Assembly: GCA_963773685.1 (NCBI GenBank)
Contig: CAVZBY010000004.1
Location: forward strand, 62,001 to 126,000
Source of the DNA: JALHVH01 sp963773685
GTDB taxonomy: Bacteria > Acidobacteriota > Aminicenantia > Aminicenantales > Saccharicenantaceae
Reading direction: 5' to 3'
Length of the DNA stretch: 64,000 nucleotides
Shown: piece by piece, positions 7,921 to 15,987 of the stretch
Position numbering within the stretch: position 1 is the first letter of the stretch
Layout: the number at the start of each line of letters is the position of its first letter
Notes under the pieces: generated by a model
Database searches by the model: none
Told to the model about the DNA's origin: nothing
What the model saw: only the letters and a program-made list of their open reading frames with translations
Position numbers and translations under genes: made by a program

Positions 7921-9678
7921 ATGCAAGAAGGAAAGATCGTTCGCGTGGCCGGGCCGCTCGTCGTCGCGTCCGAATGCTTCGGCGCCAAGATGTACGACAT
8001 GGTCAGGATCGGGAGTCTCGGCCTCATCGGCGAGATCATCGAGCTCAAGGAAGACCGGGCCTACATCCAGGTCTACGAGGACACGACCGGCGTCGGGCCG
8101 GGCGAGCCGGTCGCGCTGACCGGGCGGCCGCTGAGCGTCGAGCTCGGGCCGGGCCTCCTCGGGTCCATCTACGACGGCATCCAGAGGCCGCTCGACGGCA
8201 TCCGGGCAAAGACGGGGGACTTCGTCGCCCGCGGCGTCGAGATGCCGGCGCTCGACCGGGCCAAGACCTGGGAGTTCAAGCCCGTCCGCAAGGCCGGCGA
8301 CGAGGTCGCGGAGGGGGACGTCCTCGGCGAGGTCCAGGAGACCCCGCTCACCCTTCACCGCGTCCTGGTCCCGGAAGGGTGCGCCGGCAAGGTCGTCGCA
8401 ATCAAGTCCGGGAGCCTCGGCGTCGCGGAGATCGTGGCCCGCATCGCGACCCCGAACGGGACGAAGGAGCTTCCGATGTTCCAGACCTGGGCCATCCGGC
8501 GCCAGCGGCCCGTGACCGAGCGCATCATGCCGGAAGAGCCGCTCGTCACGGGACAGCGGGTCATCGATATGCTCTTCCCGCTCGCCAAGGGCGGGACGGC
8601 CTGCGTCCCCGGCCCCTTCGGCTCCGGCAAGACCGTCGTCCAGCACCAGCTGGCCAAATGGTCGGACGCGCAGATCATCGTCTTCGTCGCCTGCGGGGAG
8701 CGCGGCAACGAGGTCGCGGACCTGCTCATGAGCTTCCCCGAGCTCAAGGACCCGACGACGGGGCGGCCGCTCCTCGAGCGGACCGTCATCATCGCCAACA
8801 CGTCGAACATGCCCGTCGCGGCCCGCGAGGCCTCCATCTACACGGGCATGACCATCGCCGAATACTTCCGGGACATGGGCTACTCCGTGGCCCTGATGGC
8901 CGACTCGTCCAGCCGCTGGGCCGAAGCCCTGCGCGAGATCTCCGGCCGGATGGAGGAGATGCCGGGCGAGGAGGGCTATCCCGCTTACCTCGCCAGCCGC
9001 ATCGCCGAGTTCTACGAGCGGGCCGGGCGCGTCATCGCTCTCGGCCGGGACCGCCGGCCGGGCGCCCTGAGCGTCATCGGGGCCGTCAGTCCCCCGGGCG
9101 GCGACCTGTCCGACCCGGTCGTCCAGGCCACGCTCAAGGTCGTCAAGGTCTTCTGGGCCCTCGACGATCACCTGGCCAACGCCCGTCACTTCCCGGCCAT
9201 CAACTGGCTCCTCAGCTATTCGCTCTACAAGGACAACATCCGGAAATACTTGGCTGCCAACGTCGCCGCTGATTTCGTCGACCTGAGCCAGGAGGCCATG
9301 CACCTCCTCGAGCTCGAGAGCGAGCTTCTCGAGATCTCGCGACTGGTCGGCGTCGAGTCCCTGTCGTCGAAGGACCGGCTCGTCCTGGAGTCGGCCCGTT
9401 CCATCCGGGAGGACTTCCTCCACCAGAACGCCTTCCATCCCCAGGACACCTACACGTCCCTCCGCAAGCAGTACCTGATGCTCCAAGCCATCCTGCGGTT
9501 CCACCGCTCGGCCCTCAAGGCCGTCGAGGACGGCGTCGATCTCGACAAGGTCCTGGGCCTGGCCGAGCGCGAGGGCATCGCCAAGATGAAGTTCCTCCCC
9601 GAGGACGAGGCCCGGCTCGGCGAAGCTCCGGCCGCGCTCGAAGGGGCGCTCGCCAAGCTCCTCCGGGGTCAGGATTGA
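7921..9678 (+). CDS. ntpA: V-type ATPase catalytic subunit A
   Basis: A 585-residue ATP-hydrolysing subunit of the V1/A1 head. The Walker A loop GPFGSGKT occupies residues 231-238, followed by ACGERGNEVADLL with the catalytic glutamate of the GER motif. MADSSSRWAEALREISGR and the subunit A-specific bulge region before the P-loop are also present. ATG at 7921 fits the family start (MxxGKIVRxxGPLVVA) and puts AGGG at good distance; an ATG at 7915 overlaps the stop of subunit F and is the alternative. Length is normal for the family. Confidence 0.97.
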   Translation: MQEGKIVRVAGPLVVASECFGAKMYDMVRIGSLGLIGEIIELKEDRAYIQVYEDTTGVGPGEPVALTGRPLSVELGPGLLGSIYDGIQRPLDGIRAKTGDFVARGVEMPALDRAKTWEFKPVRKAGDEVAEGDVLGEVQETPLTLHRVLVPEGCAGKVVAIKSGSLGVAEIVARIATPNGTKELPMFQTWAIRRQRPVTERIMPEEPLVTGQRVIDMLFPLAKGGTACVPGPFGSGKTVVQHQLAKWSDAQIIVFVACGERGNEVADLLMSFPELKDPTTGRPLLERTVIIANTSNMPVAAREASIYTGMTIAEYFRDMGYSVALMADSSSRWAEALREISGRMEEMPGEEGYPAYLASRIAEFYERAGRVIALGRDRRPGALSVIGAVSPPGGDLSDPVVQATLKVVKVFWALDDHLANARHFPAINWLLSYSLYKDNIRKYLAANVAADFVDLSQEAMHLLELESELLEISRLVGVESLSSKDRLVLESARSIREDFLHQNAFHPQDTYTSLRKQYLMLQAILRFHRSALKAVEDGVDLDKVLGLAEREGIAKMKFLPEDEARLGEAPAALEGALAKLLRGQD

Positions 9679-9686
9679 GAGGTCCC

Positions 9687-11072
9687 ATGCGCAAGGAATA
9701 CCAAACCGTATCGAACATCGTCGGGCCGCTCGTCATCGTCGAGAAGGTCGTCGACGTCAAGTTCGGCGAGCTCGTCGAGATCGAGACGTCCGGCGGCCGG
9801 CGCCGCCGCGGCCAGGTCCTCGACATCTCGACCGAGCAGGCCGTCGTCCAGGTCTTCGAGGGCACGGTCGGCCTCGACGTCCAGGGGGCGCGCGTCCGGT
9901 TCCTCGGCCGCTCCCAACAGCTGGGCGTGTCCGAGGACATCGTCGGCCGCGTCTTCGACGGCTCCGGAAGGCCCAAGGACCGCGGACCGCAGATCATCGC
10001 GAAGAAGATGCTGGACATCAACGGCAGTCCCATCAATCCCGACGCCCGCGACTATCCGTCGGAGTTCATCCAGACCGGCATCTCGTCGATCGACGGGATG
10101 AACCCGCTCGTTCGCGGCCAGAAGCTCCCGCTCTTTTCCGGGAGCGGCCTGCCCCATCCCCGCATCGCCGCCCAGATCGCCCGGCAGGCGAAGGTCCTCG
10201 GGAAGGAGGAGAAGTTCGCGGTCGTCTTCGGCGCCATGGGCATCACCTTCGAGGAGGCGAGCTTCTTCATCGAGGACTTCCGGAACACGGGCGCCCTCGA
10301 GCGGGCGGTCCTCTTCCTCAACCTGGCCAACGAGCCGCCCATCGAGCGCATCTCGACGCCGCGGCTGGCCCTGACCTGTGCCGAGTACCTGGCCTTCGAC
10401 CTGGACATGCACGTCCTCGTCATCCTCGTGGACATGACGTTCTACGCCGAGGCCCTGCGCGAGATCTCGGCCGCCCGCAAGGAGATCCCGGGCCGGCGCG
10501 GCTATCCCGGCTATCTCTACACCGACCTCGCGTCGATGTACGAGCGGGCCGGCCGCATCAAGGGCCGGAAGGGCTCCATCACGATGATCCCCATCCTGAC
10601 GATGCCCGAGGACGACAAGACCCATCCCATCGCCGACCTCACCGGCTACATCACCGAGGGACAGATCATCCTGAGCCGGGAGATCCACCGTAAGGGCATC
10701 TACCCGCCCATCGACGTCCTGCCGAGCCTTTCGCGGCTCAAGGACAAGGGCATCGGCGCGGGCAAGACGCGGGAGGACCACGCCGACGTCCTCAACCAGC
10801 TCTTCGCCTGCTACGCCCGCGGCAAGGAGGCCCGGGAGCTGGCCCTCATCCTCGGCGAGGCGGCCCTGACCGACCTCGACAAGCTGTACCTGAAGTTCGC
10901 CGACCGGTTCGAGGACGAGTTCGTCCGGCAGGGCGAGTTCACGGCCAGGACCATCGTCGCGACGATCGACCTCGGCTGGGCCCTGCTCCGCGACCTGCCC
11001 GCGGCCGAGCTCAAGCGCATCCGTCCGGAATATCTGGAGAAGTACTATAAGGAGGCTCAAGCTAAAGCTTGA
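9687..11072 (+). CDS. ntpB: V-type ATPase regulatory subunit B
   Basis: A 461-residue nucleotide-binding, non-catalytic head subunit. Where subunit A has a Walker A loop, this one has FSGSGLPHPRIAAQIARQA, the normal degenerate B-type loop. VDMTFYAEALREISAARKEIPGRRGYPGYLYTD is split here as VDMTFYAEALREIS and GRRGYPGYLYTD, both family signatures. ATG at 9687 has GAGAGGT in front; a TTG at 9675 is less likely. The last codons (…QAKA) and the stop lie inside a repeat palindrome at 11056-11073, so the C-terminus may have been re-shaped by a repeat insertion. Confidence 0.96.
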   Translation: MRKEYQTVSNIVGPLVIVEKVVDVKFGELVEIETSGGRRRRGQVLDISTEQAVVQVFEGTVGLDVQGARVRFLGRSQQLGVSEDIVGRVFDGSGRPKDRGPQIIAKKMLDINGSPINPDARDYPSEFIQTGISSIDGMNPLVRGQKLPLFSGSGLPHPRIAAQIARQAKVLGKEEKFAVVFGAMGITFEEASFFIEDFRNTGALERAVLFLNLANEPPIERISTPRLALTCAEYLAFDLDMHVLVILVDMTFYAEALREISAARKEIPGRRGYPGYLYTDLASMYERAGRIKGRKGSITMIPILTMPEDDKTHPIADLTGYITEGQIILSREIHRKGIYPPIDVLPSLSRLKDKGIGAGKTREDHADVLNQLFACYARGKEARELALILGEAALTDLDKLYLKFADRFEDEFVRQGEFTARTIVATIDLGWALLRDLPAAELKRIRPEYLEKYYKEAQAKA

Positions 11073-11073
11073 G
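11056..11073 (+). repeat. palindromic repeat overlapping the subunit B stop codon
   Basis: CTCAAGC-TAAA-GCTTGAG, a 7-bp stem and 4-nt loop, member of the (C)TCAGGC-TnnA-GCCTGAG palindrome family seen throughout the window. The TGA stop (11070-11072) is made from the right arm. Confidence 0.7.
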
Positions 11074-11129
11074 GCAACAGATCATGGACGAGCGGCGCGA
11101 TAACGGGGCGCGATCTGCGGCCGAGGCAG

Positions 11130-11304
11130 CCGCGGGCTCATGCCTGCGCGGACCTGTTGCCGCAAGCTTCAGCCTGCGCGGACCTGTAGCCGCAGGCTCA
11201 TGCCTGCGTGGATCTGCAGCCGCGAGCTTCAGCCGGCGCGGACCTGTAGCCGCAGGCTTTAGCCTGCGTCTTCCCGGTCTTGTGGCCGCAGGCTTCAGCC
11301 TGCG
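11130..11304. repeat. tandem array of palindromes, 30-bp period
   Basis: Palindromic cores of the form CCGCAGGCTTCAGCCTGCG start at 11130, 11160, 11190, 11220 and 11250, exactly 30 bp apart, then at 11286 (36 bp). The connecting sequence is close to CGGACCTGTAG each time. Cores vary at a few bases, often in pairs that keep the stem, for example AAGC or GAGC against AGGC. The conserved linker and tiny size rule out CRISPR. It lies inside an operon, so it will be transcribed as a chain of hairpins. Confidence 0.8.
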
Positions 11305-11410
11305 CTCGAAGAAGAATCCTTTTTATCTCAGGCTAAAGCCTGAGGCTACATCCAGAATCCCGAAGTCCGAGGCAACAAAAGAGACCCGTCGCGCCGGTCT
11401 CGCCCATTTT

Positions 11411-11436
11411 GCTTGTCTCGCCTGTCTCGCTTGTCC
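11411..11436. repeat. CGAGAC-type microrepeat (copy 1)
   Basis: The plus strand reads GCTTGTCTCGCCTGTCTCGC followed by TTGTCCC, a degenerate 10-bp repeat whose complement is GCGAGACAGG. Similar runs occur at 22046-22103 and 31967-32005. Confidence 0.5.
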
Positions 11437-11448
11437 CATGGGGACCCC

Positions 11449-12060
11449 ATGAAGCTCAACGTCAATCCGAACCGGATGGAGCTGCTGAGGCTGAGGCGGC
11501 GGCTCGCCCTGGCCGAGCGCGGCCACAAGCTCCTCAAGGACAAGCTCGAGGAGATCATGCGGCGGTTCCTCGAGACCATCCGGCGGCTCTCCGCGCTCCA
11601 GTCCGAAGTGAGCGCCGGCCTCGACAGGATCTTCACGGCGTTCGCCCTCGCCTCCGGCCGGAGCTCCGCGGAAGAGATGAGGCGGCTCGTCCCGGACGGC
11701 GCGCTCGAGCTCGCCGGCGAACGGACGCGCGTCCTGAGCCTCTCCATCCCGTCGTTCTCCGTCGAGCGCCTCGCCGTTTCCGCTTACGATCTCCTCGAAA
11801 CCGAGGGCGAGCTGGACATCGGCGTGAAACGGGCCGAATCGCTCGTCCCCGTCCTTCTGGAGATGGCCCGCTTGTGGAAAGCGGCCGATCTCCTGTCGCG
11901 GGAGATCGACGTCACGCGCCGGCGCGTCAACGCGCTCGAGCACATCCTCATCCCCGGCATCCTCGACGCCATCCACTCCATCGCTGCGCGGCTGGAGGAG
12001 ATGGAGCGCTCGACACAGGTCCAGCTCATGCGCGTCAAGGAGATCATTCGACACCACTAA
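11449..12060 (+). CDS. ntpD: V-type ATPase subunit D (central rotor)
   Basis: A 203-residue rotor shaft subunit. The N-terminus MKLNVNPNRMELLRLRRRLA, then LAERGHKLLKDKLEE, is the unmistakable start of subunit D; the C-terminal long helix RRVNALEHILIPGILDAIHS also matches. The protein forms the coiled-coil axle turning inside A3B3. ATG at 11449 begins the conserved sequence; a TTG 36 nt upstream lies in microrepeat DNA and is rejected. It is the last ATPase gene, separated from subunit B by the palindrome array. Confidence 0.95.
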   Translation: MKLNVNPNRMELLRLRRRLALAERGHKLLKDKLEEIMRRFLETIRRLSALQSEVSAGLDRIFTAFALASGRSSAEEMRRLVPDGALELAGERTRVLSLSIPSFSVERLAVSAYDLLETEGELDIGVKRAESLVPVLLEMARLWKAADLLSREIDVTRRRVNALEHILIPGILDAIHSIAARLEEMERSTQVQLMRVKEIIRHH

Positions 12061-12116
12061 TAGTGGCCCCGAAAGGCCGTTCTACAGAAAAAAGTGGTCG
12101 TCCCTATAAAAAAATA

Positions 12117-12146
12117 TTGACATTTGTAAAAAACCGCGTATATATA
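12117..12146 (+). promoter_or_regulatory. promoter of the ATP-grasp/aminomutase operon
   Basis: TTGACA (12117-12122) is followed by an AT-rich stretch with TATATA at 12141-12146 (18-nt spacer; a 16-nt register also fits) inside a generally A/T-rich 60-bp patch, unlike the GC-rich surroundings. The leader to the ATG at 12248 is about 95 nt. Confidence 0.6.
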
Positions 12147-12191
12147 AAGCTGAACAACGATGAGGAACATCAGTTCGAAGAGAGCATAGAT

Positions 12192-12242
12192 ATGATCACG
12201 CCGCGCGGTACGTACGTCCATCTCAGTCGTCGCTGGAGCTAA
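12192..12242 (+). CDS. possible 16-codon leader peptide
   Basis: ATG at 12192 opens a frame reading MITPRGTYVHLSRRWS and stops at TAA, 5 nt before the ATG of the first ATP-grasp gene. It sits in the operon leader behind the promoter. No strong ribosome site is visible, so it may be chance. Confidence 0.2.
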   Translation: MITPRGTYVHLSRRWS

Positions 12243-12247
12243 GAGCG

Positions 12248-13351
12248 ATGAAGATAGCGTTGCTCTATAGCTCGAAGACGGGAATGGAAGCATCGCTCGG
12301 CAAACGTCCCGGAAGCGAGAAACGGGACGAGGAGGACGAACCTCCACCCGACCTGCTTGCTGAATGCGACTCTGACGAGACCATTCTCGCCATTCAGCAA
12401 GTCCTCCAGGAGAGATACCAGGTCTTCCCGATCGAAGCCGACGACAAGGCCTACACGCGCCTCAAGCGGCTGAAGCCCCACCTCGTCTTCAACGTCGCCG
12501 AGCGCGTCTTCGGCCCGAACCGGGAATCCCATATCCCGACCGTGTGCGAGATGCTGGAAATCCCGTACACGGGCTCCGACCCGCTGACGCTCGGCATCTG
12601 CCTCGACAAGTCGCGGACCAAGGAGATCCTCTCCTACCACAGGATCCCGAACCCCGGGTTCTGGATCGTGGAGTCCGCCTCCGCCCTGCCGCGGGACATC
12701 CGCCTCCCGGCCATCATCAAGCCGATGTTCGAGGGGTCGAGCAAGGGCATCAAGAACAACTCCGTCGTCCGGACGCCGGCCGAGCTTTACGAGCGCGTCG
12801 CCGACGTCGTCCGGCTCTACGAACAGCCGGTCATCGTCGAGCGCTTCATCGGCGGGCGCGAGTTCACCGTCGGCGTCCTGGGCAACGTCCCGGACCTCGA
12901 GGTCCTGCCCATCGTCGAGATCGACCACTCCCAGCTCCCGAAGGGAGCGACGCCCATCTATTCCTACGAGGCCAAGTGGATCTGGGACACGCCCGACAAG
13001 CCCCTCGAGATCTTCCACTGCCCGGCCGATATCCCCGAGGAGCTCCGGCTCCGCATCGAGCACCTCGTGACGCGGACGATCCGCGTCCTCCGCATCCGCG
13101 ACTGGTGCCGGATCGACGTCCGGTGCGACGACGCGGGCGTCCCCAACATCCTCGAGGTCAACCCCCTGCCGGGCGTTCTCCCGAACCCCGAGGACAATTC
13201 CTGCCTGCCCAAGGCGGCGAGGACCGCCGGCTACACCTACTCCGGCCTCATCCACCGCGTGGTGGACGAAGCCTGCGGACGGTACGGACTCAAGCGGCCT
13301 GCCGCGCGTCCCGCCGCCGAGGCTTTCGCTCAGGCCGAGATGAAGCCATGA
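12248..13351 (+). CDS. Ddl-like ATP-grasp ligase, first copy
   Basis: A 367-residue ligase of the ATP-grasp fold, expected to join an amino acid or small acid to an amine with ATP. Seen: an N-terminal Rossmann-like lobe (MKIALLYSSKTG), FNVAERVFGPNRES where true D-Ala-D-Ala ligases have a HGxxGEDG-type motif, ATP-grasp lysine loop IIKPMFEGSSKGI, adenine-binding VIVERFIGGREFTVGV, and metal site RIDVRCDD...ILEVNPLPG. It resembles the Ddl superfamily but not the cell-wall enzyme itself. A charged insertion (residues about 18-40) is unusual. It heads a four-gene operon with a second ligase, a GNAT and an aminomutase; the next gene starts in its stop codon. Confidence 0.75.
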   Translation: MKIALLYSSKTGMEASLGKRPGSEKRDEEDEPPPDLLAECDSDETILAIQQVLQERYQVFPIEADDKAYTRLKRLKPHLVFNVAERVFGPNRESHIPTVCEMLEIPYTGSDPLTLGICLDKSRTKEILSYHRIPNPGFWIVESASALPRDIRLPAIIKPMFEGSSKGIKNNSVVRTPAELYERVADVVRLYEQPVIVERFIGGREFTVGVLGNVPDLEVLPIVEIDHSQLPKGATPIYSYEAKWIWDTPDKPLEIFHCPADIPEELRLRIEHLVTRTIRVLRIRDWCRIDVRCDDAGVPNILEVNPLPGVLPNPEDNSCLPKAARTAGYTYSGLIHRVVDEACGRYGLKRPAARPAAEAFAQAEMKP

Positions 13352-14385
13352 ACGATCCCTTCCCACGGGTGGGAATCGTCTTCAACGCCTACGAGCCCCG
13401 CCCCATCAACACCGGCGAGCGCCTGTCGGAGGAGTCTGTCGCGGAGATGGCCAACCAGGTCCACGGGGCCGTCAAGACGCTGGGCTACGACCCGACGCTC
13501 ATCCCGCTCCAGCGGAGCCTCGTGAACTTCATCGGCCGGGTCCGGGAGCTCAACCTGGACGTCCTCGTCAACCTCTGCGAAGGGTTCTTCGGGCGGCCGC
13601 AGTGGGAGTCCAACATCGCGGCCGTGTTCGAGCTCCTCGGGATGTCCTTCACGGGCAGCGACTCCAAGACCCTCGCCCTCTGCCAGGACAAGTACAGGGC
13701 CAAGGCCGTCCTGTCCGCCCGCGGACTGCCGACGGCCCCGAGCCAGCTCGTGACGGAGCCCGGCGAGGCGCCGGCGATCCGCCTGCCGGCGATCATCAAG
13801 CCGAACTCCGAGGACGCCAGCCTGGGCATCACGCCCGACTCCGTCGTCCGCGACGCGGAGGCCTTTGACGTACAGACGCGCCTCGTGCTCGAGAAATACA
13901 ATCAGCCCGCCCTCGCCGAGGCGTTCATCGACGGCCGGGAGTTCAACGTCGCGGTCTACGAGAACGCGAAGCCCGAGGCCCTGCCGGTCTCGGAGCTCGA
14001 TTTCTCGGCCATGCCCGGCTCGACGCCGCATATCCTGAGCTACGCGGCCAAGTGGTTCGAGGATCACGCCCTCTACACGGCCTCGCCGCCGGTCTGCCCG
14101 GCGCCCATCGACGACGAGCTTCGCTCGAAGCTCCAGGCGACGGCCGTCGACGCCTTCCGGGCCCTCGGCTGCCGGGACTACGCCCGCGTCGATTTCCGGA
14201 TGGACGGGAAAGGGCGCATCTTCATCCTGGAGGTCAATCCCAATCCGGACATCAGCCTCAACGCCGGGTACGCCCGGGCCATCAAGGCCGCGGGCCTGTC
14301 CTACGAGGCTTTCTGGAAGATCATGCTCGCGAACGCTCTGAAAAGGAAGGCGTCCCATGATACGCCCGATGTCGGCGCCCGATAA
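13348..14385 (+). CDS. Ddl-like ATP-grasp ligase, second copy
   Basis: A 345-residue paralogue of the preceding gene. It has NLCEGFFGRPQWES, GMSFTGSDSKTLALCQDK, the ATP loop IIKPNSEDASLGI, EAFIDGREFNVAVYE and the metal motif RVDFRMDGKGRIFILEVNPN. After EVNP the sequence is NPDISLN in place of the PG...S substrate loop of D-Ala-D-Ala ligases, and it also differs from the first copy there, so the two ligases probably take different substrates. It overlaps the upstream gene by 4 nt and the GNAT by 29 nt, pointing to tight co-expression. The substrate cannot be read from sequence. Confidence 0.75.
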   Translation: MNDPFPRVGIVFNAYEPRPINTGERLSEESVAEMANQVHGAVKTLGYDPTLIPLQRSLVNFIGRVRELNLDVLVNLCEGFFGRPQWESNIAAVFELLGMSFTGSDSKTLALCQDKYRAKAVLSARGLPTAPSQLVTEPGEAPAIRLPAIIKPNSEDASLGITPDSVVRDAEAFDVQTRLVLEKYNQPALAEAFIDGREFNVAVYENAKPEALPVSELDFSAMPGSTPHILSYAAKWFEDHALYTASPPVCPAPIDDELRSKLQATAVDAFRALGCRDYARVDFRMDGKGRIFILEVNPNPDISLNAGYARAIKAAGLSYEAFWKIMLANALKRKASHDTPDVGAR

Positions 14386-14842
14386 GCCGGCCGTGCTCGG
14401 GCTCATCCGGGCGACGGACATGTTCGCGCCCGCCGAGGTCGCCGTGGCCGAGGAGCTCATCGATATCTATCTCGGCACGCCCGGGCAAAAGGACTACGAC
14501 GTCGTCGTCGTCGAGGACGACGCGGGCGGCGTCGCCGGCTACATGACCTGGGGCCCGACCCCGCTCACCGAGGGGGCTTACGACCTCTACTGGATGGCCG
14601 TATCGCCCCGCGAGCAGGGGAGGGGCCGGGGCAAGGCGCTCGTCGCCTGGCTCGAGTCGCAGGTCCGGACGCTCGGCGGCCGGATCGTCATCATCGAGAC
14701 GGCCGGACAGCCGAAGTATCACCCGACGCGGGAATTCTACCTGCGGCTCGGGTACAAGGAAGTCGCGCGCGTCCCCGATTTCTACAAGGACGGGGACGAC
14801 CGCATCATATACACCAAGCGCATAGGAAAAAGGAGCTCGTAG
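14357..14842 (+). CDS. GNAT-family N-acetyltransferase
   Basis: A 161-residue acetyltransferase of the GNAT fold. Motif A with the acetyl-CoA pyrophosphate loop is EQGRGRGKAL (Q/RxxGxG/A type), preceded by the strand YWMAVSPRE and followed by IVIIETAGQ and the C-terminal REFYLRLGYKEVARVPDFY typical of motif B. Cytoplasmic. It overlaps the ATP-grasp gene and is followed 3 nt later by the aminomutase gene. It could acetylate the beta-amino acid made by that enzyme or a ligase product, but it is shorter than, and not clearly the same as, the beta-lysine acetyltransferase AblB. Confidence 0.85.
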   Translation: MIRPMSAPDKPAVLGLIRATDMFAPAEVAVAEELIDIYLGTPGQKDYDVVVVEDDAGGVAGYMTWGPTPLTEGAYDLYWMAVSPREQGRGRGKALVAWLESQVRTLGGRIVIIETAGQPKYHPTREFYLRLGYKEVARVPDFYKDGDDRIIYTKRIGKRSS

Positions 14843-14845
14843 AGC

Positions 14846-15964
14846 ATGGACGACTGGCAACGGATATTGAAGGGCAGTCTCAGGAAACCTGAGGAGATCG
14901 CCCAACGGTTCGGATTGGACCTGGACGAGGTGCGGCGCATCGCCCGCCAGTTCAAGATCCAGATCACGCCGCACTACGCCAGTTTGATAAAGGAGAGGGG
15001 CGACGGCATGTGGCGCCAGATGGTGCCCGACGTCGCCGAGCTCAAGGCGAACACCGGCGAGGCCGACCCGCTCGAAGAGGACCGGGATTCCCCGGTCCCG
15101 AGCATCGTCCACCGCTACCCCGACCGCCTGCTGTTCCTCGTGTCGCACAGCTGCGCCTCGTACTGCCGCTTCTGCACGCGGAAGCGCAAGGTCGGCGACC
15201 CGAGCAAGATCCACCCCCGGTACATCGAGGACGGGCTGGACTACATCCGGGCCCACACCGAGGTCCGGGACGTCATCATCTCCGGCGGCGACCCGCTCAT
15301 GCTGAGCGACCGGCGGCTCGAGAACATCGTCAAGGGCGTCCGGGCCATTCCCCACGTCGAGATCATCCGCATCGGGACCCGCGTCCCGTGCGTCCTGCCG
15401 CAGAGGGTCACCGAGAAGCTCGCGGCCATGCTCAAGAAGTACCACCCGCTCTACATGAACGTCCACTTCAACCACCCCGACGAGCTGACGCCCGAGGCCA
15501 ACGCGGCCCTCGGCCGGCTGGCCGACGCGGGCATCCCGCTCGGCAACCAGACGGTCCTGCTCAAGGGCGTCAACGACGATCCGGCCGTCATGAAGCGGCT
15601 CCTCCAGAAGCTCCTCGTCGCCCGCGTCAAGCCGTACTACATCTACCAGGCCGACTACGTCAACGGCACGGACCACCTTCGGACCACGGTCGAGAAGGGC
15701 ATCGAGGTCATGGAAGCCCTGCGCGGCTGGACCTCGGGGCTGGCCGTCCCCTACTACGTCATCGACGCGCCGGGCGGGGGCGGCAAGATCCCCGTCCTCC
15801 CGAAGTACGTCCAGACCGTCGGCGACGAGCAGGTCGTCATGCGGAATTACGCCGGCGAAACCTACATCTACCCGCAGACCAAGTCGTCGAAGCCCAAGCC
15901 GAAGCGCCGCGAGCGTCCCGTCATCGCTCCCTGCATGGATTACGACGCCCCGCCGATGACCTAA
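14846..15964 (+). CDS. lysine 2,3-aminomutase family radical SAM/PLP enzyme
   Basis: A 372-residue radical SAM enzyme that moves an amino group from C2 to C3 of an amino acid. The iron-sulfur motif CASYCRFC uses Cys103, Cys107 and Cys110. The PLP lysine is Lys314 in DAPGGGGK. Two aspartates that hold the substrate side-chain amine in clostridial lysine 2,3-aminomutase have counterparts here: Asp270 (IYQAD) and Asp307 (VIDAPGG). This favours lysine as substrate over glutamate, and the EpmB-type enzyme lacks this PGGGGK pattern. Slightly shorter than the 416-residue clostridial enzyme. Last gene of the ligase-ligase-GNAT operon. Confidence 0.88.
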   Translation: MDDWQRILKGSLRKPEEIAQRFGLDLDEVRRIARQFKIQITPHYASLIKERGDGMWRQMVPDVAELKANTGEADPLEEDRDSPVPSIVHRYPDRLLFLVSHSCASYCRFCTRKRKVGDPSKIHPRYIEDGLDYIRAHTEVRDVIISGGDPLMLSDRRLENIVKGVRAIPHVEIIRIGTRVPCVLPQRVTEKLAAMLKKYHPLYMNVHFNHPDELTPEANAALGRLADAGIPLGNQTVLLKGVNDDPAVMKRLLQKLLVARVKPYYIYQADYVNGTDHLRTTVEKGIEVMEALRGWTSGLAVPYYVIDAPGGGGKIPVLPKYVQTVGDEQVVMRNYAGETYIYPQTKSSKPKPKRRERPVIAPCMDYDAPPMT

Positions 15965-15987
15965 ATCTTTCGAGTCCGTTTTTCAGG

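Larger units (their letters stand above)
11073..11448. other. gap between subunits B and D filled with repeats
   Basis: About 375 bp without a credible gene. It holds an array of palindromes with 30-bp period (11130-11304), one further palindrome at 11329-11346, and a short run of the TGTCTCGCC-type microrepeat at 11411-11436. A frame through the region encodes only repeat-derived sequence (copies of AAGFSLR) and is not taken as a gene. Confidence 0.7.

Noticed and set aside
11130..11304. Regularly spaced repeats that look like a CRISPR array
   Set aside because: The units are palindromes with conserved 11-bp linkers, a 30-bp total period and no unique spacers. There are no cas genes nearby.
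11069..11452. Open frame of 127 codons between ATPase subunits B and D
   Set aside because: It encodes only repeat-derived AAGFSLR-type units and starts inside subunit B. It is the product of the palindrome array.
12248..14385. Naming the ATP-grasp pair as D-alanine-D-alanine ligase
   Set aside because: Neither has the HGxxGEDG motif, and the second has lost the PG...S loop after EVN. Superfamily membership is sound, the substrate is not.
14357..15964. ablA-ablB pair for acetyl-beta-lysine osmolyte
   Set aside because: The GNAT is about 100 residues shorter than AblB and its motifs do not show the same layout, so the pair is described by family only.
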